From JBALVT01 sp045110675 (lineage in GTDB: Bacteria; Pseudomonadota; Gammaproteobacteria; Pseudomonadales; Halieaceae): a DNA stretch of 50,737 nt. Both the position numbers and the translations under genes were made by a program. Location: NCBI GenBank assembly GCA_045110675.1, contig JBGCGJ010000033.1, positions 1 through 50,737 on the forward strand, written 5' to 3'. Positions within the stretch are counted from its first letter, which is position 1. Each line of letters begins with the position of its first letter. Positions 7,142-16,605 of the stretch are shown piece after piece. The notes below the pieces were generated by a model. It was not told the DNA's origin. It made no database searches and saw only the letters and a list, made by a program, of their open reading frames with translations.

Positions 7142-8467
7142 ATGAAGGCGGTCCTCAAAAAGATGCAAGCCACGCTACTGATGGCACACCTCGGGTTTAG
7201 TGGGGGGAGTCACGGTCAGGCGGTGGATCTATCCGGTATGCCCGACTATCCATTACAGGCCGTTACGGAAGCAACCTGGTCGCGCAGCTCAGATAACATG
7301 CGCTGGATGTCCAGCCACTTCAGTGTGAAACCCTCTCTGGTCCTTTCCAGAGGGGCGCGGGTGTATGACATTCCGTTAAAACTGCAAGATCGCCAGACAA
7401 TCGAGCAGCAAAGCTTCATGCCGCCTGGCTCGACGGGTCCCGTTACTTTGCTGAAGGCGCTTCAGCAGGCAGACGTCGATTCTTACCTGGTACTCAAGGA
7501 TGGCAAATTAATTTACCAGCGATACTTCGGGGGCTTTTCAGAACATACCCATCATAGCTGGTTTTCCGGCGCCAAGAGCCTGATTGGAATGGCGATCGGA
7601 ATACTGGCCGAACAAGGACAACTCGATGTAGATAAAACACCGTCCCACTATATTTCTGCGCTGCGCGGCAGTGCTTATGAAAGTGTCAATATCCGGCAGG
7701 CTCTGAATATGACGGCGGCCCTGTCTTACACGGAAGACCCAAATGCGATGGCGCCAGGACATTTCCGTCACGAGTACCTGAAACGTGCGGGTATGCTGCC
7801 GCCCTACGATCTTTTTCAACTCACGCTTGAACCCGGCCAAAGTGCTATTCCACGTGGGGTGCGAAGCTTGCTGCCCCTGCTGGAGCCTAGTGAACTGGTG
7901 AAACCCGGGACCAGTTTTGATTACCAGAATATTAATGTGGACCTGGCAGGCTGGTTGATTGAAGTTGTATCCGGCGTGCCACTGGACAGGTTTCTGCGCG
8001 ACTCTGTTTGGAGCAAGCTGCAGGCCGAACATGATGCTTTTATTCCTACAGACCCTAATTACACTGCTTTAGCCGCTGGTGGCCTGAGCTCTACGGCCCG
8101 TGACCTGGCCCGATTTGGACTGGCGGTAGCTCACGGCGGCGTCCTGGGAAGCGAGCAAGTGTTTCCGGCGAGTTGGATAAATGACACTTGCCAATTCACC
8201 GAGGCGGATCGGCTTGCATTCGACAATCGTAGAAAAAGCCCTGGTGATTTCAGTGCCCTGGGTTCGATAAAGGCCTATCGCAACTATTGGTATATACATG
8301 ACCGACAACGGTGCGCGATGGCTTCGCGGGGTTACGGTGGCCAGTCGGTGTACATCAATCGGGCGCGAGGGGTTGTCATTGTTACATTCGCCAGCGCAAC
8401 TGCAGCGAACAGGGAGAATAATAATCGGGTGATGTATATTACACATTTATTGGCGGATGGCCTTTAA
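7142..8467 (+). CDS. Secreted serine hydrolase, beta-lactamase class C / NylB-like
   Basis: This ~441-residue protein has a lysine-rich, hydrophobic N-terminus ending SHGQA, a likely signal peptide. The SxxK catalytic motif SGAK is at about 142-145 and the YxN motif (YQN) at about 261. This fold includes class C beta-lactamases, esterases, D-peptidases and 6-aminohexanoate-dimer hydrolase; the block HHSWFSGAKSLIGMAIGIL resembles the NylB branch. It would open an amide or ester bond in the periplasm. An alternative ATG at 7100 would add 14 residues and spoil the signal peptide. It follows dadA by 52 bp in the same direction and may be co-transcribed. Confidence 0.85.
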   Translation: MKAVLKKMQATLLMAHLGFSGGSHGQAVDLSGMPDYPLQAVTEATWSRSSDNMRWMSSHFSVKPSLVLSRGARVYDIPLKLQDRQTIEQQSFMPPGSTGPVTLLKALQQADVDSYLVLKDGKLIYQRYFGGFSEHTHHSWFSGAKSLIGMAIGILAEQGQLDVDKTPSHYISALRGSAYESVNIRQALNMTAALSYTEDPNAMAPGHFRHEYLKRAGMLPPYDLFQLTLEPGQSAIPRGVRSLLPLLEPSELVKPGTSFDYQNINVDLAGWLIEVVSGVPLDRFLRDSVWSKLQAEHDAFIPTDPNYTALAAGGLSSTARDLARFGLAVAHGGVLGSEQVFPASWINDTCQFTEADRLAFDNRRKSPGDFSALGSIKAYRNYWYIHDRQRCAMASRGYGGQSVYINRARGVVIVTFASATAANRENNNRVMYITHLLADGL

Positions 8468-8559
8468 GCACTGTTGAATAGTACAAGGGGCCCTTTAACT
8501 TCCCGTCTCGGATTAAGGAGCGGGAACTAATGCGCATATGATGGACGGGAATGTAAGAA

Positions 8560-9624
8560 GTGGATAATAAATCCCTCAGTTCTGCAGGCCACACCAGCAA
8601 AAGGTTGACTGCACCGGATAATAAATTCACAACTTCCCGAGGGAACGTGGTGGCGCTGAGCCAGGCCTTGCAAGCCTATGGCGTCGATCCAGCTCCGATA
8701 CTTCAGCAGGGCAATGTGGAATCGACAGCCGCTGAGAGCAGCCATCGAATCTCGGGTTTTGATATGGACCGTATGGTTTGTATGGCGGTAGAAGCCACCG
8801 GCGACCCAGCTTTTGGTTTGAAGTTCGTCGAGTTCATTCAACCAAATTCCTATCACGCACTCGGTGTAGCTCTGTTGTACAGCGCGAGCTTGCGATCCTT
8901 TTGCCAGCGGTTGGCCAGATACTTCACGATTATCACCAATATGGATGAAATCTATTTCGAAGAGTCCGACGAGTTTTGTTACCTTGCTATCAGGCCCAGG
9001 TTTAAATACAGCGAGGTGGCCGATAGAGTCAATTCCGATGCTTGGGCAGGCTATATCGTCAGAACAATGAGGCAGATTGTGGGGCCGGCTTTTCAGCCGC
9101 TGCGAGTTGAGCTGGTATGGTCGCCCTCGGATGTCTTAATGCCGAAATACGATGACTTGTTCCGCTGCCCGATCGAAGTTTCTGCTCAAGAGGGCAGGGT
9201 GTACCTGGACGCGGCAGTACTGGATACCCCACTCCCCAGTTCCAATGCAGAGCTGGCGCGCCAAAATGATAAGGTAGTAGCAGACTATCTCGCGGGGATG
9301 GACAGGCAGAATCTGCCGTCCCTGGTGCACATGAAAATGATTGAGTTGCTGCCATCCGGCCTTTGCGACCGCAAGCACATCGCACACTCCCTGAATCTTA
9401 CGGTAAGAACCATGCACAACAGGCTTGAGCGGGATGGGGTGAGCTACAAGGTACTATTGGAAAAAACTCGGCAGGAGCTTGCACAGGAATACCTGGAAAC
9501 CGGTAGCTATTCAGTTAGCGATATTGCGTACCTCCTGGGCTACGCAGATATCGGCAATTTTTCCCGTGCTTTCAAGCGCTGGACCGGGCATTCGCCCAGG
9601 AACTATCAGAAAGTGCATTCCTAG
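8560..9624 (+). CDS. AraC-family transcriptional regulator
   Basis: This ~354-residue regulator has the same arrangement as the protein at 1793: an N-terminal effector-binding half (VVALSQALQAYGVDPAPILQQG; YHALGVALLYSASLRSFCQR) and a C-terminal AraC DNA-binding domain (LNLTVRTMHNRLERDG; ISDIAYLLGY-type helix and FSRAFKRWTGHSPRNY). The only workable start is a GTG at 8560, just after taagaa; no upstream ATG is in frame. It sits directly upstream of, and in line with, the TonB-dependent receptor gene at 9832, a common arrangement for an activator of uptake genes. The inducer is unknown. Confidence 0.86.
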   Translation: MDNKSLSSAGHTSKRLTAPDNKFTTSRGNVVALSQALQAYGVDPAPILQQGNVESTAAESSHRISGFDMDRMVCMAVEATGDPAFGLKFVEFIQPNSYHALGVALLYSASLRSFCQRLARYFTIITNMDEIYFEESDEFCYLAIRPRFKYSEVADRVNSDAWAGYIVRTMRQIVGPAFQPLRVELVWSPSDVLMPKYDDLFRCPIEVSAQEGRVYLDAAVLDTPLPSSNAELARQNDKVVADYLAGMDRQNLPSLVHMKMIELLPSGLCDRKHIAHSLNLTVRTMHNRLERDGVSYKVLLEKTRQELAQEYLETGSYSVSDIAYLLGYADIGNFSRAFKRWTGHSPRNYQKVHS

Positions 9625-9831
9625 CGGACTGAACTTCTCCCCAGACCTTGTCCACCAAGTGTCTATTGAGGCAAGACCGCCGTCCCCCTCCCTTCCCGGG
9701 TATCTACGGCCAAATTTCTTTCCCCTAATGGTAAGAAGGATTTTGTCCACGGTGTAATAGTTGCTGTGACTCGGGCCGCAACTACCCGAACCAGATCAAT
9801 AATTCAATATTCAGTAAGGAGGGGGTAACCC

Positions 9832-12132
9832 ATGCCAAAGAATAATTTCAGGTTCAACTTGATAGTGGCTGCGGGCTTGGGCCTGCCCATAGCGGTTCAG
9901 GCCGCACAACTCGAAGAAATCGTGGTGACAGCAACCAAGCGGGAAGCTGGTTTGATGGATACACCGACAACTGTCAGTGCTTTCACTGGTGAGGAAATGC
10001 GCCACAACGGCATTCGCGACTTCCAGGACCTGTCGGTTTCCATTCCCAATGTCACTGTGTCACAGGGACGTGCGGGGCTTACCACCGTGAACATTCGCGG
10101 ACTTCAGTCTGGCGTTGATGGAAGCTTTGAGTCCTCCGTGGGGATCTTTATCGACGGCATATACTACCCTCGTACGCAGGCAGCGTTCAGCCCTATGTTT
10201 GACGTAGCACGCGCTGAGGTGCTCAAGGGGCCTCAAGCGGTTCTTTATGGGCTGAACTCAACAGCTGGGGTTCTCAATATTCACAGCCAGTCGAACAACC
10301 CTGGGGATGCTTTTGAGGCAACTGTAGTTGGTAACTACGAAGTCGAACATGAGGGTTACTCGTGGGCTGCGTTTCTGGGCGGCGGTCTGAGTGACTCCCT
10401 GGGTGCGCGATTGGCGATTCGCACGTTTGATGATGGAGATGGCTTTCTTGAAAACGTCGCCACTGGAGAAGACACTCATACTAGCGACGGTATCGAGGCA
10501 CGTCTGAGCCTGGTATGGCAACCAACGGACGCTATCACTTCGACGTTCAAGTGGGCTCACGCTGATATCGATTCCGAAGGCAACAACTTGCAGCAATTGA
10601 ACAATGGCCGAGGAGAAGACAAGCTAAACTGGAAGATAGAATCGGACGGCAATGGTAGTCGGGAGGCTGCCGTCATGGGTGTCGCTGAGGGTGTGAACAC
10701 CGACGACGCTAATAAGGAAATAGACGCTATATCCTGGAAGACCGATTTCGATATTGGCGATTCTGTGCTCAGCGTCAATCTTGGCTATAACGACATGGAG
10801 TGGGGCTACGGGTTCGACCTGGACGGATCGGCTACCAACGCCCCGGCGATCTTTTCGACTCGGGATGAAAACCATGAGCAGCAGAGTATTGAACTGCAGT
10901 TCACATCGCCAGCTGGTGAAACGTTTGAGTATATTCTCGGCGCTTACTACTCGGACGCCACCACTGAAATACAGACCAGTAATGTCCTGGAACTGACTCT
11001 GGTTGTTCCGTCTGTTCCGGCAGTTGCCGGAATATCCGAATACGGTAATTTGGATTATGAGGTAGATACTGAGGTACTGTCCGCCTACGGTAATCTTACT
11101 TGGAATATCAGTGACAGCATGCGGCTAACCGGTGGCTTGCGTTACACGGACGAGACCAAGGACCTAACCCGCGATCCAAACGGCCTTAACTGCCAGTGGT
11201 ACGACGCCGCAACCGCCACCTTTCTCGGCCCAGCTCAGTTCAATGTTTTTTGTTCCAAGCTGTCCAATTTCACGGACGACAAATCTTCCGAGAACGTTAT
11301 GCCGGAGCTAATTGGCCAGTGGGATTGGTCTGATGACACCATGCTGTATGCGAAAATCAGCACCGCGGTGAAATCAGGTGGATTTGCTGCAGCGGTATCA
11401 CCGCCTACACCTGAATCCGTTTCCTATGATGATGAAGAGGCACTAGGTTTCGAGCTGGGGTTAAAATCTGACTTTGCAGATGGAGCGGGGCGCCTGAGCC
11501 TGGCCTTGTTCCGAACAGAGTTTACGGACCTGCAGGTAAACAGCTTTGATGAGAATACGGCCAGCGCCTTCGTGACCAATGCGGGCGAAGCGACCAGTCA
11601 GGGTATCGAGTTGGATGTAACCTACGCAGCAACTGATTCCCTTGTTTTGGGTGCAGCTCTGGGCTTGCTGGATGCGGAATACGATAAGTACCTCGGATCT
11701 GCCTGCCCGGCGAACATTAGCGTTGAAGAAACGGCGACACGCTGTAACTTGGCTGGCGGCACCCAGGACAGTGCCGGCCAGGACCTCGCAAATGCGCCGG
11801 AGTGGTCGGGTAATGCCTATGCAGCTCTGGATTATCCGTTCACGAGTAGCGGAATCCGCCTTGTTGGTAAACTGAACCTGTCTTTCACTGACGACTACAT
11901 AACTGAGGTGCGCGACGACCCCTTCTTCGCTCAGGATGGTTACACTCGTGTTGATGCCTCTATCGGTGTGGCTGCCAGCGACGACAGGTGGCGCGTTTCG
12001 CTAATAGGCTCGAACCTGACTGAGGAAGAAGTGCAGGATGGTGGCACCGCATTTCTTGGTTATAACATCGTCTCTGTGAATCGACCTCGCACAGTTCTTC
12101 TGCAGGCGCAGTACCGATTTGGCGACTTATAG
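9832..12132 (+). CDS. TonB-dependent receptor
   Basis: This 766-residue outer-membrane receptor would import a large or scarce substrate using TonB energy. The signal peptide ends near AVQAAQ. A TonB-box/plug start LEEIVVTATKRE follows, then plug motifs (VNIRGLQSG; EVLKGPQAVLYGLNSTAG at about 126-143) and a 22-strand-type barrel, with a C-terminal segment LLQAQYRFGDL. The ATG is preceded by the very strong ribosome-binding site taaggagggggt. A terminator follows at 12160. It is a paralogue of the receptor at 17999; both have long acidic barrel loops. The ligand cannot be read from sequence, but the neighbours suggest an amide or acyl compound rather than a siderophore. Confidence 0.93.
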   Translation: MPKNNFRFNLIVAAGLGLPIAVQAAQLEEIVVTATKREAGLMDTPTTVSAFTGEEMRHNGIRDFQDLSVSIPNVTVSQGRAGLTTVNIRGLQSGVDGSFESSVGIFIDGIYYPRTQAAFSPMFDVARAEVLKGPQAVLYGLNSTAGVLNIHSQSNNPGDAFEATVVGNYEVEHEGYSWAAFLGGGLSDSLGARLAIRTFDDGDGFLENVATGEDTHTSDGIEARLSLVWQPTDAITSTFKWAHADIDSEGNNLQQLNNGRGEDKLNWKIESDGNGSREAAVMGVAEGVNTDDANKEIDAISWKTDFDIGDSVLSVNLGYNDMEWGYGFDLDGSATNAPAIFSTRDENHEQQSIELQFTSPAGETFEYILGAYYSDATTEIQTSNVLELTLVVPSVPAVAGISEYGNLDYEVDTEVLSAYGNLTWNISDSMRLTGGLRYTDETKDLTRDPNGLNCQWYDAATATFLGPAQFNVFCSKLSNFTDDKSSENVMPELIGQWDWSDDTMLYAKISTAVKSGGFAAAVSPPTPESVSYDDEEALGFELGLKSDFADGAGRLSLALFRTEFTDLQVNSFDENTASAFVTNAGEATSQGIELDVTYAATDSLVLGAALGLLDAEYDKYLGSACPANISVEETATRCNLAGGTQDSAGQDLANAPEWSGNAYAALDYPFTSSGIRLVGKLNLSFTDDYITEVRDDPFFAQDGYTRVDASIGVAASDDRWRVSLIGSNLTEEEVQDGGTAFLGYNIVSVNRPRTVLLQAQYRFGDL

Positions 12133-12159
12133 TGAGCGTTCCACAATGATCTAATTTTA

Positions 12160-12184
12160 CCCGCCATCAGGCGGGTTTTTTTTG
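12160..12184 (+). terminator. Rho-independent terminator after TonB receptor
   Basis: The stem cccgcc/ggcggg (12160-12165 with 12170-12175) encloses loop atca and is followed by nine T. It lies 28 bp after the receptor stop. Confidence 0.9.
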
Positions 12185-12340
12185 AAAATTGTTGTGTGGA
12201 TGGTTTGTGGAAGAGGTATTCGACGATTCTTTGGGGGCATTAGCTATGTTAGTTAGATGCCTGCATGCGCAACGCCATTGCTAGAATCGAAATGGGAACT
12301 AAAGGTGTGACGGTAGTGGCTGGGGCTTGTTGCCCCTTGC

Positions 12341-12884
12341 CTAGAGTATATTCTTAAGTAAATCGCGCGCGATTATGACTCGCTGGATCTCGCTGGTTCC
12401 TTCGTAGATTGAAGTGATGCGAACATCTCTCGTCATTCGCTCAAGCGGAAACTCCTGAGAGTAGCCAGCTCCACCCATCATGGCCGATGCGGGAACACTA
12501 CAGTTATCAAAGTTGACGATATTGGTGGCGGAGCCGTTTTGCCCCATTTTTTCTTCTGCCTTACCGACTGCCGCTGGGTCGGACCCCGCATTTGCTTCGG
12601 TCAGACAGAAGCCGGCAGCGGGGTATTCTCCGCTACAAATCTTAGGCAGGTAGAATTGCTTTTGCTCTTCATTACCGACGGCCTGTATGACTTCTGCCTC
12701 CATATTCACTCTTAATGTTGGGCCCCATAAAACCGAGCTCTGCCAGGCGTTTGAGGTTGCTTAGAAAGGTATCCCGGCCCTCATGGCGGTCCAGAGCTTC
12801 CGCGTTTGCCGCCAGTTCGCTGTCGCCGAACTGTCGTGCCGTGAGTTGTATAAGGTGCTGCTCCTCGGTCAGATCTAGATCCAT
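12341..12884 (-). pseudogene. Acyl-CoA dehydrogenase pseudogene with internal deletions
   Basis: A minus-strand ATG at 12884 opens a normal acyl-CoA dehydrogenase N-terminus (MDLDLTEEQHLIQLTARQF ... LGFMGPNIKSEYG). At about 12710 the frame shifts and the sequence jumps to GNEEQKQFYLPKICSGEYPAAGFCLTEANAGSD (split here: GNEEQKQFYLPK then ICSGEYPAAGF). It then jumps to EEKMGQNGSATNIV and finally to YSQEFPLERMTRDVRIT with the catalytic YEGTSEIQ. About 180 of the usual ~380 residues remain, all in the correct order, so at least three internal deletions have occurred. It follows the oxidoreductase gene by 52 bp in the same direction and was probably once co-transcribed with it. Confidence 0.88.
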
Positions 12885-12935
12885 AGGTGTTCACTCCAAT
12901 TCTTTGCACCAGTATTGGTATCAATGTTCCGACGG

Positions 12936-15900
12936 TTAAGCGGCCTCTTGCCACATGCCCTTTGGCCATTGAGCCAGTAAAGCTTCAAGCTTGGCGTGTG
13001 CTTCTTGCACGTTGTTGTGTTTGACATGCCCGTAACCACGAATAGTCATCGGTAACTCGGCAATTTGCACAGCGAGAGCGTGGTTGTCGTTGTCCAGGCT
13101 TGCTAACAGAGTCTTGATGGTCTCGAAGTATTTCTCGATTAACCCTCGCTCCATCTTGCGCTCGGCAAAGTAGCCAAAGGGATCCAGTTTGGTGCCGCGC
13201 AGAAATTTAAATTTCGCCAATAGCCCGAAAGATTTGAGCATCCAGGGCCCAAACTGAATCTTGGTGGGCTTGCCGGTGGACTTGTCCTTGGGGGCTATTA
13301 TGGGTGGCGCCAGATTAAATTCCAGGGTGTAGTCGCCTTCGAATTGGTCTTCCAGTTTTTGCAGAAACTCCGGAGCACTGTAGAGGCGTGCTACCTCATA
13401 CTCATCTTTGTAAGCCATTAACTTGTACGCGGCTTTGGCCACTGCTGCTGCAAGTTCTGATCTTCCCGGGGTGGCGTTTTGTTCCGCTGTGATCACTTCG
13501 GCCAGGAATTTGCGATACCGGTCGGCATAGGCTTCATTCTGGTAGTCCTTCAGTTCCTCACTGTATTTGTTCACCCAATCGGTGGGGGTGGTTGGCATGA
13601 AGATCAGCGGTTGTACGGTGTCTTCCGGTTTGAGAATTTTATCAATCAATTCCGGCTGGTGCGCCAGTCGACGCCCCCATGCGAAGGCCTCTTTGTTCCA
13701 ATCTATGGCCACGCCGTTCAGCTCAATCGCTTCAAGGAGAGCTTTCTCGCTGATGGGGATCAATCCACGCTGCCAGGCGAAACCAGTCAGCATCAGATTG
13801 GCACCCAGGGAATCCCCCAGCAACTTGACCGCTACCTTTGAGGCATTGAACATTTGGCGGCCATCGCTATTGGTAGTGGCTTCAAGGCGGCTAACAAGGG
13901 TATCTGCCGGATAGGTCAACTCGGTATTACGAGTGAAGTCGCCGGTGTAATTCTTCTCTGTGTTGATTATTGCGCGAGTGCGGCTTGGGTCCAGCGAATC
14001 CAGCACTTTGTCACTACCTGCCACTAACATATCGCAGGCCAGAAAAGCGTTCGCCATTCCACTGTTAACCCGGGAAGCGTGTATCTGGTCCTGGTCTTTT
14101 GCTAGGCGCACGTGAGTAATCACCGAGCCGCCTTTCTGGGCAAAACCCATCTGGTCAACAATGCACACGCCCATATCATCAATGTGTGCAGCCATTCCCA
14201 TCAGGGCGCCAATGGTAACTACACCGGTGCCGCCAACACCGGTCACCATCAAACTGTAGCTACCAGAATCGGGCAGTGTCGGGAAGTTCGGGTGGGGAAT
14301 CTCTTCCACCTTATGTGACAACTTGTTGGCACTTATACCCGATGCCTTGCGCACTTTTCCGCCGAGTACGGTGACAAAGCTGGGGCAGAAGCCCTCTACA
14401 CAGGAGTAATCCTTGTTGCATGAGGACTGTTCAATCTGGCGCTTGCGACCGAAGTCAGTCTCCAGGGGTTGTATCGACACACAGTTGGATTGCACGCCGC
14501 AATCGCCGCAGCCCTCGCACACGCGGTCGTTGATAAAGTAGCGTTTGGCGGGGTCCGGGAATTTACCGCGCTTGCGACGACGGCGTTTTTCTGAGGCGCA
14601 GGTCTGGTCGTAAATGAGCACCGACACACCTTTTACCTCTCGTAAATCACGCTGCACAGTGTCCAGTTCTTTGCGATGATGAATGGAAACTCCGCTGGCA
14701 AAATTGGTGCCCGAATTATATTTTTCAGGTTCATCGGTCACCACTGCAATACGTTGTACCCCTTCATTGCGTACCTGTCTGGATATTTGGTCTACGGTGA
14801 TAGTTCCGTCGACGGGCTGACCGCCGGTCATGGCTACCGCATCGTTGTAGAGAATTTTATAGGTGATATTGATGTCAGCGGTCACCGCAGCTCGGATGGC
14901 ATGGGAACCCGAATGAAAATAGGTGCCGTCTCCCAGGTTCTGGAAAATATGGTCGGTTTTTACAAAAGGTGCCTGGCCTATCCAGCTGATTCCCTCGCCA
15001 CCCATCTGGCAGAAGCTGTAGGACTCTCTGTCCATCCAGGTGACCATGTAGTGACAGCCGACACCGGCTTGTGCACGGCTGCCGTCGGGTATTTTGGTAG
15101 AGGTGTTGTGGGGGCAGCCCGAACAGAAATAGGGCGTGCGTTGCATATTCAGGGTGGGTAATTGTGAAGACCTGTCACTGAAGCTCCCCAGGCGCTTTAC
15201 CCGTGCCTGCATCCATTCGCTGTCGTGGATATGGCCAATTCTGCGGGCGATGGCTAAGGCGATTTCATCAGCAGTAATGTTTTCAGCATTGTTGAGCAGT
15301 GGCGCACCTTGCTCGTCTTTGCGTCCGACGATACGCGGGCGCTGATCCGATGGCAGATCGTAGCAGGCTTTGCGCATGCCATCTTCCAGCAAATCGCGCT
15401 TCTCTTCGACGACCAAAACCTCTTCCAGGCCGCGGGCGAAGTCCGCATAGGTTTCCAGATCGGCGGGGTAGGGCATACCAACTTTGAGGATGGTAATGCC
15501 AAGGTCTGCAGCTTGCTGCTCGCTGATACCCAGATCTACCAGCGCCTGGCGTACATCGCGCCAACTTTTGCCCATGGTAACAATGCCAATTCGCGGGTTG
15601 TTTGACGCGTGGCTGACGTAGTTCAGGCCATTTGCTCGGGCGAATGCTAGCGCTGCGCCTAGCTTGTAATTGTGTATGCGCGCCTCTTGTATGTAGACAG
15701 AGTCCTCCAGAAAAGAGTTGACCCCTTCAGGGGGGAATTCGAATTCTGGCGTAACGATCTGGACCCTATTGATATCGCCATCGATAGATGCTGATGTCTC
15801 TATGGTTTCAGGGAGAAGTTTGTATCCTACCCACAGGCCGCAAAAGCGAGAGAGGGCGATACCGTACAAGCCCATATCCAACACTTCCTGTATATCTGCT

Positions 15901-16418
15901 GGGTAGAGTACCGGCATGTAAAGATCAACAAATAACAACTCCGAACTGTAGTTGTTAATGGTAGAGGTCATGTTGTGATCGTCACCGACTGCGATCAAAA
16001 CACCACCGTGCTTTGAAGATCCATGCCAATTACCCTGGCGCAGGGCATCCATGGCCTGATCGAGACCGGGACCTTTCCCGTACCAGAATGAATAGACACC
16101 GTCGTACCTGCTGTCGTTGTAGTAGTGCGCCTGTTGTGTGCCCCATATGGCGGTCATGGCCAGGTGTTCGTTGGTGCCGGGCCAGAATTTGGTGTGGTGC
16201 TCTTCGAGCAGGTCTTCCACTCGCCATAGTTCTTCGTCGATAGCGGTCATCGGCGAGCCGCGATAGCCTGATACGAAGCCTGCAGTGTTGAGTCCCGCTG
16301 CCTGGTCGCGCAAGCGCTGAACCATCATCAAACGCACCATGGCCTGGCTGCCTCGTAGGTGGATACGGCCCTCGTGCTGGGTAAAGCGGTCTCTCAACGT
16401 CACCTTGTGCTTGGCCAT
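12936..16418 (-). CDS. Indolepyruvate:ferredoxin oxidoreductase, fused alpha-beta type
   Basis: This 1160-residue enzyme is the single-chain IorA-IorB type that decarboxylates aryl- or branched 2-oxo acids to acyl-CoA, reducing ferredoxin. Blocks in order: the N-terminal pyrimidine domain (GYRGSPMTAIDEELW), a Cys-containing YFCSGCPHNTSTK and the TPP-binding stretch (LGDGTYFHSGSHAIR ... NDAVAMTGGQ). These are followed by an iron-sulfur cluster segment (CEGCGDCGVQSNC, then CNKDYSCVEGFC) and the IorB-like gamma domain (VTGVGGTGVVTIGALMG). The ATG at 16418 has AGGAAAA upstream on the minus strand; a longer frame to 16538 lacks this. It is divergent from the racemase gene and could take 2-oxo acids made by the DadA-like enzyme; that link is inferred. 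Confidence 0.93.
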   Translation of the reverse strand: MAKHKVTLRDRFTQHEGRIHLRGSQAMVRLMMVQRLRDQAAGLNTAGFVSGYRGSPMTAIDEELWRVEDLLEEHHTKFWPGTNEHLAMTAIWGTQQAHYYNDSRYDGVYSFWYGKGPGLDQAMDALRQGNWHGSSKHGGVLIAVGDDHNMTSTINNYSSELLFVDLYMPVLYPADIQEVLDMGLYGIALSRFCGLWVGYKLLPETIETSASIDGDINRVQIVTPEFEFPPEGVNSFLEDSVYIQEARIHNYKLGAALAFARANGLNYVSHASNNPRIGIVTMGKSWRDVRQALVDLGISEQQAADLGITILKVGMPYPADLETYADFARGLEEVLVVEEKRDLLEDGMRKACYDLPSDQRPRIVGRKDEQGAPLLNNAENITADEIALAIARRIGHIHDSEWMQARVKRLGSFSDRSSQLPTLNMQRTPYFCSGCPHNTSTKIPDGSRAQAGVGCHYMVTWMDRESYSFCQMGGEGISWIGQAPFVKTDHIFQNLGDGTYFHSGSHAIRAAVTADINITYKILYNDAVAMTGGQPVDGTITVDQISRQVRNEGVQRIAVVTDEPEKYNSGTNFASGVSIHHRKELDTVQRDLREVKGVSVLIYDQTCASEKRRRRKRGKFPDPAKRYFINDRVCEGCGDCGVQSNCVSIQPLETDFGRKRQIEQSSCNKDYSCVEGFCPSFVTVLGGKVRKASGISANKLSHKVEEIPHPNFPTLPDSGSYSLMVTGVGGTGVVTIGALMGMAAHIDDMGVCIVDQMGFAQKGGSVITHVRLAKDQDQIHASRVNSGMANAFLACDMLVAGSDKVLDSLDPSRTRAIINTEKNYTGDFTRNTELTYPADTLVSRLEATTNSDGRQMFNASKVAVKLLGDSLGANLMLTGFAWQRGLIPISEKALLEAIELNGVAIDWNKEAFAWGRRLAHQPELIDKILKPEDTVQPLIFMPTTPTDWVNKYSEELKDYQNEAYADRYRKFLAEVITAEQNATPGRSELAAAVAKAAYKLMAYKDEYEVARLYSAPEFLQKLEDQFEGDYTLEFNLAPPIIAPKDKSTGKPTKIQFGPWMLKSFGLLAKFKFLRGTKLDPFGYFAERKMERGLIEKYFETIKTLLASLDNDNHALAVQIAELPMTIRGYGHVKHNNVQEAHAKLEALLAQWPKGMWQEAA

Positions 16419-16605
16419 AGTACTTTTCCTGTTACAGTGTTTGGTATAGCCGCTAACCCTACCAATCGTTTGCAGTAAACCCCCTATCAAATCGGGCAAA
16501 GCAGAATTCCGTGGGACACGAGTATATGATTGCCGCAAAAGACAGCTTGCGTTGTAAGAGTCCGGCTAGTCTGTGAAATTACTGAGGTTGATAAGGGAGC
16601 GGACA

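Noticed and set aside
16419..16538. N-terminal extension of the indolepyruvate oxidoreductase to 16538
   Set aside because: The ATG at 16418 has a good ribosome-binding site and matches the family N-terminus; the extension would occupy the divergent promoter region.
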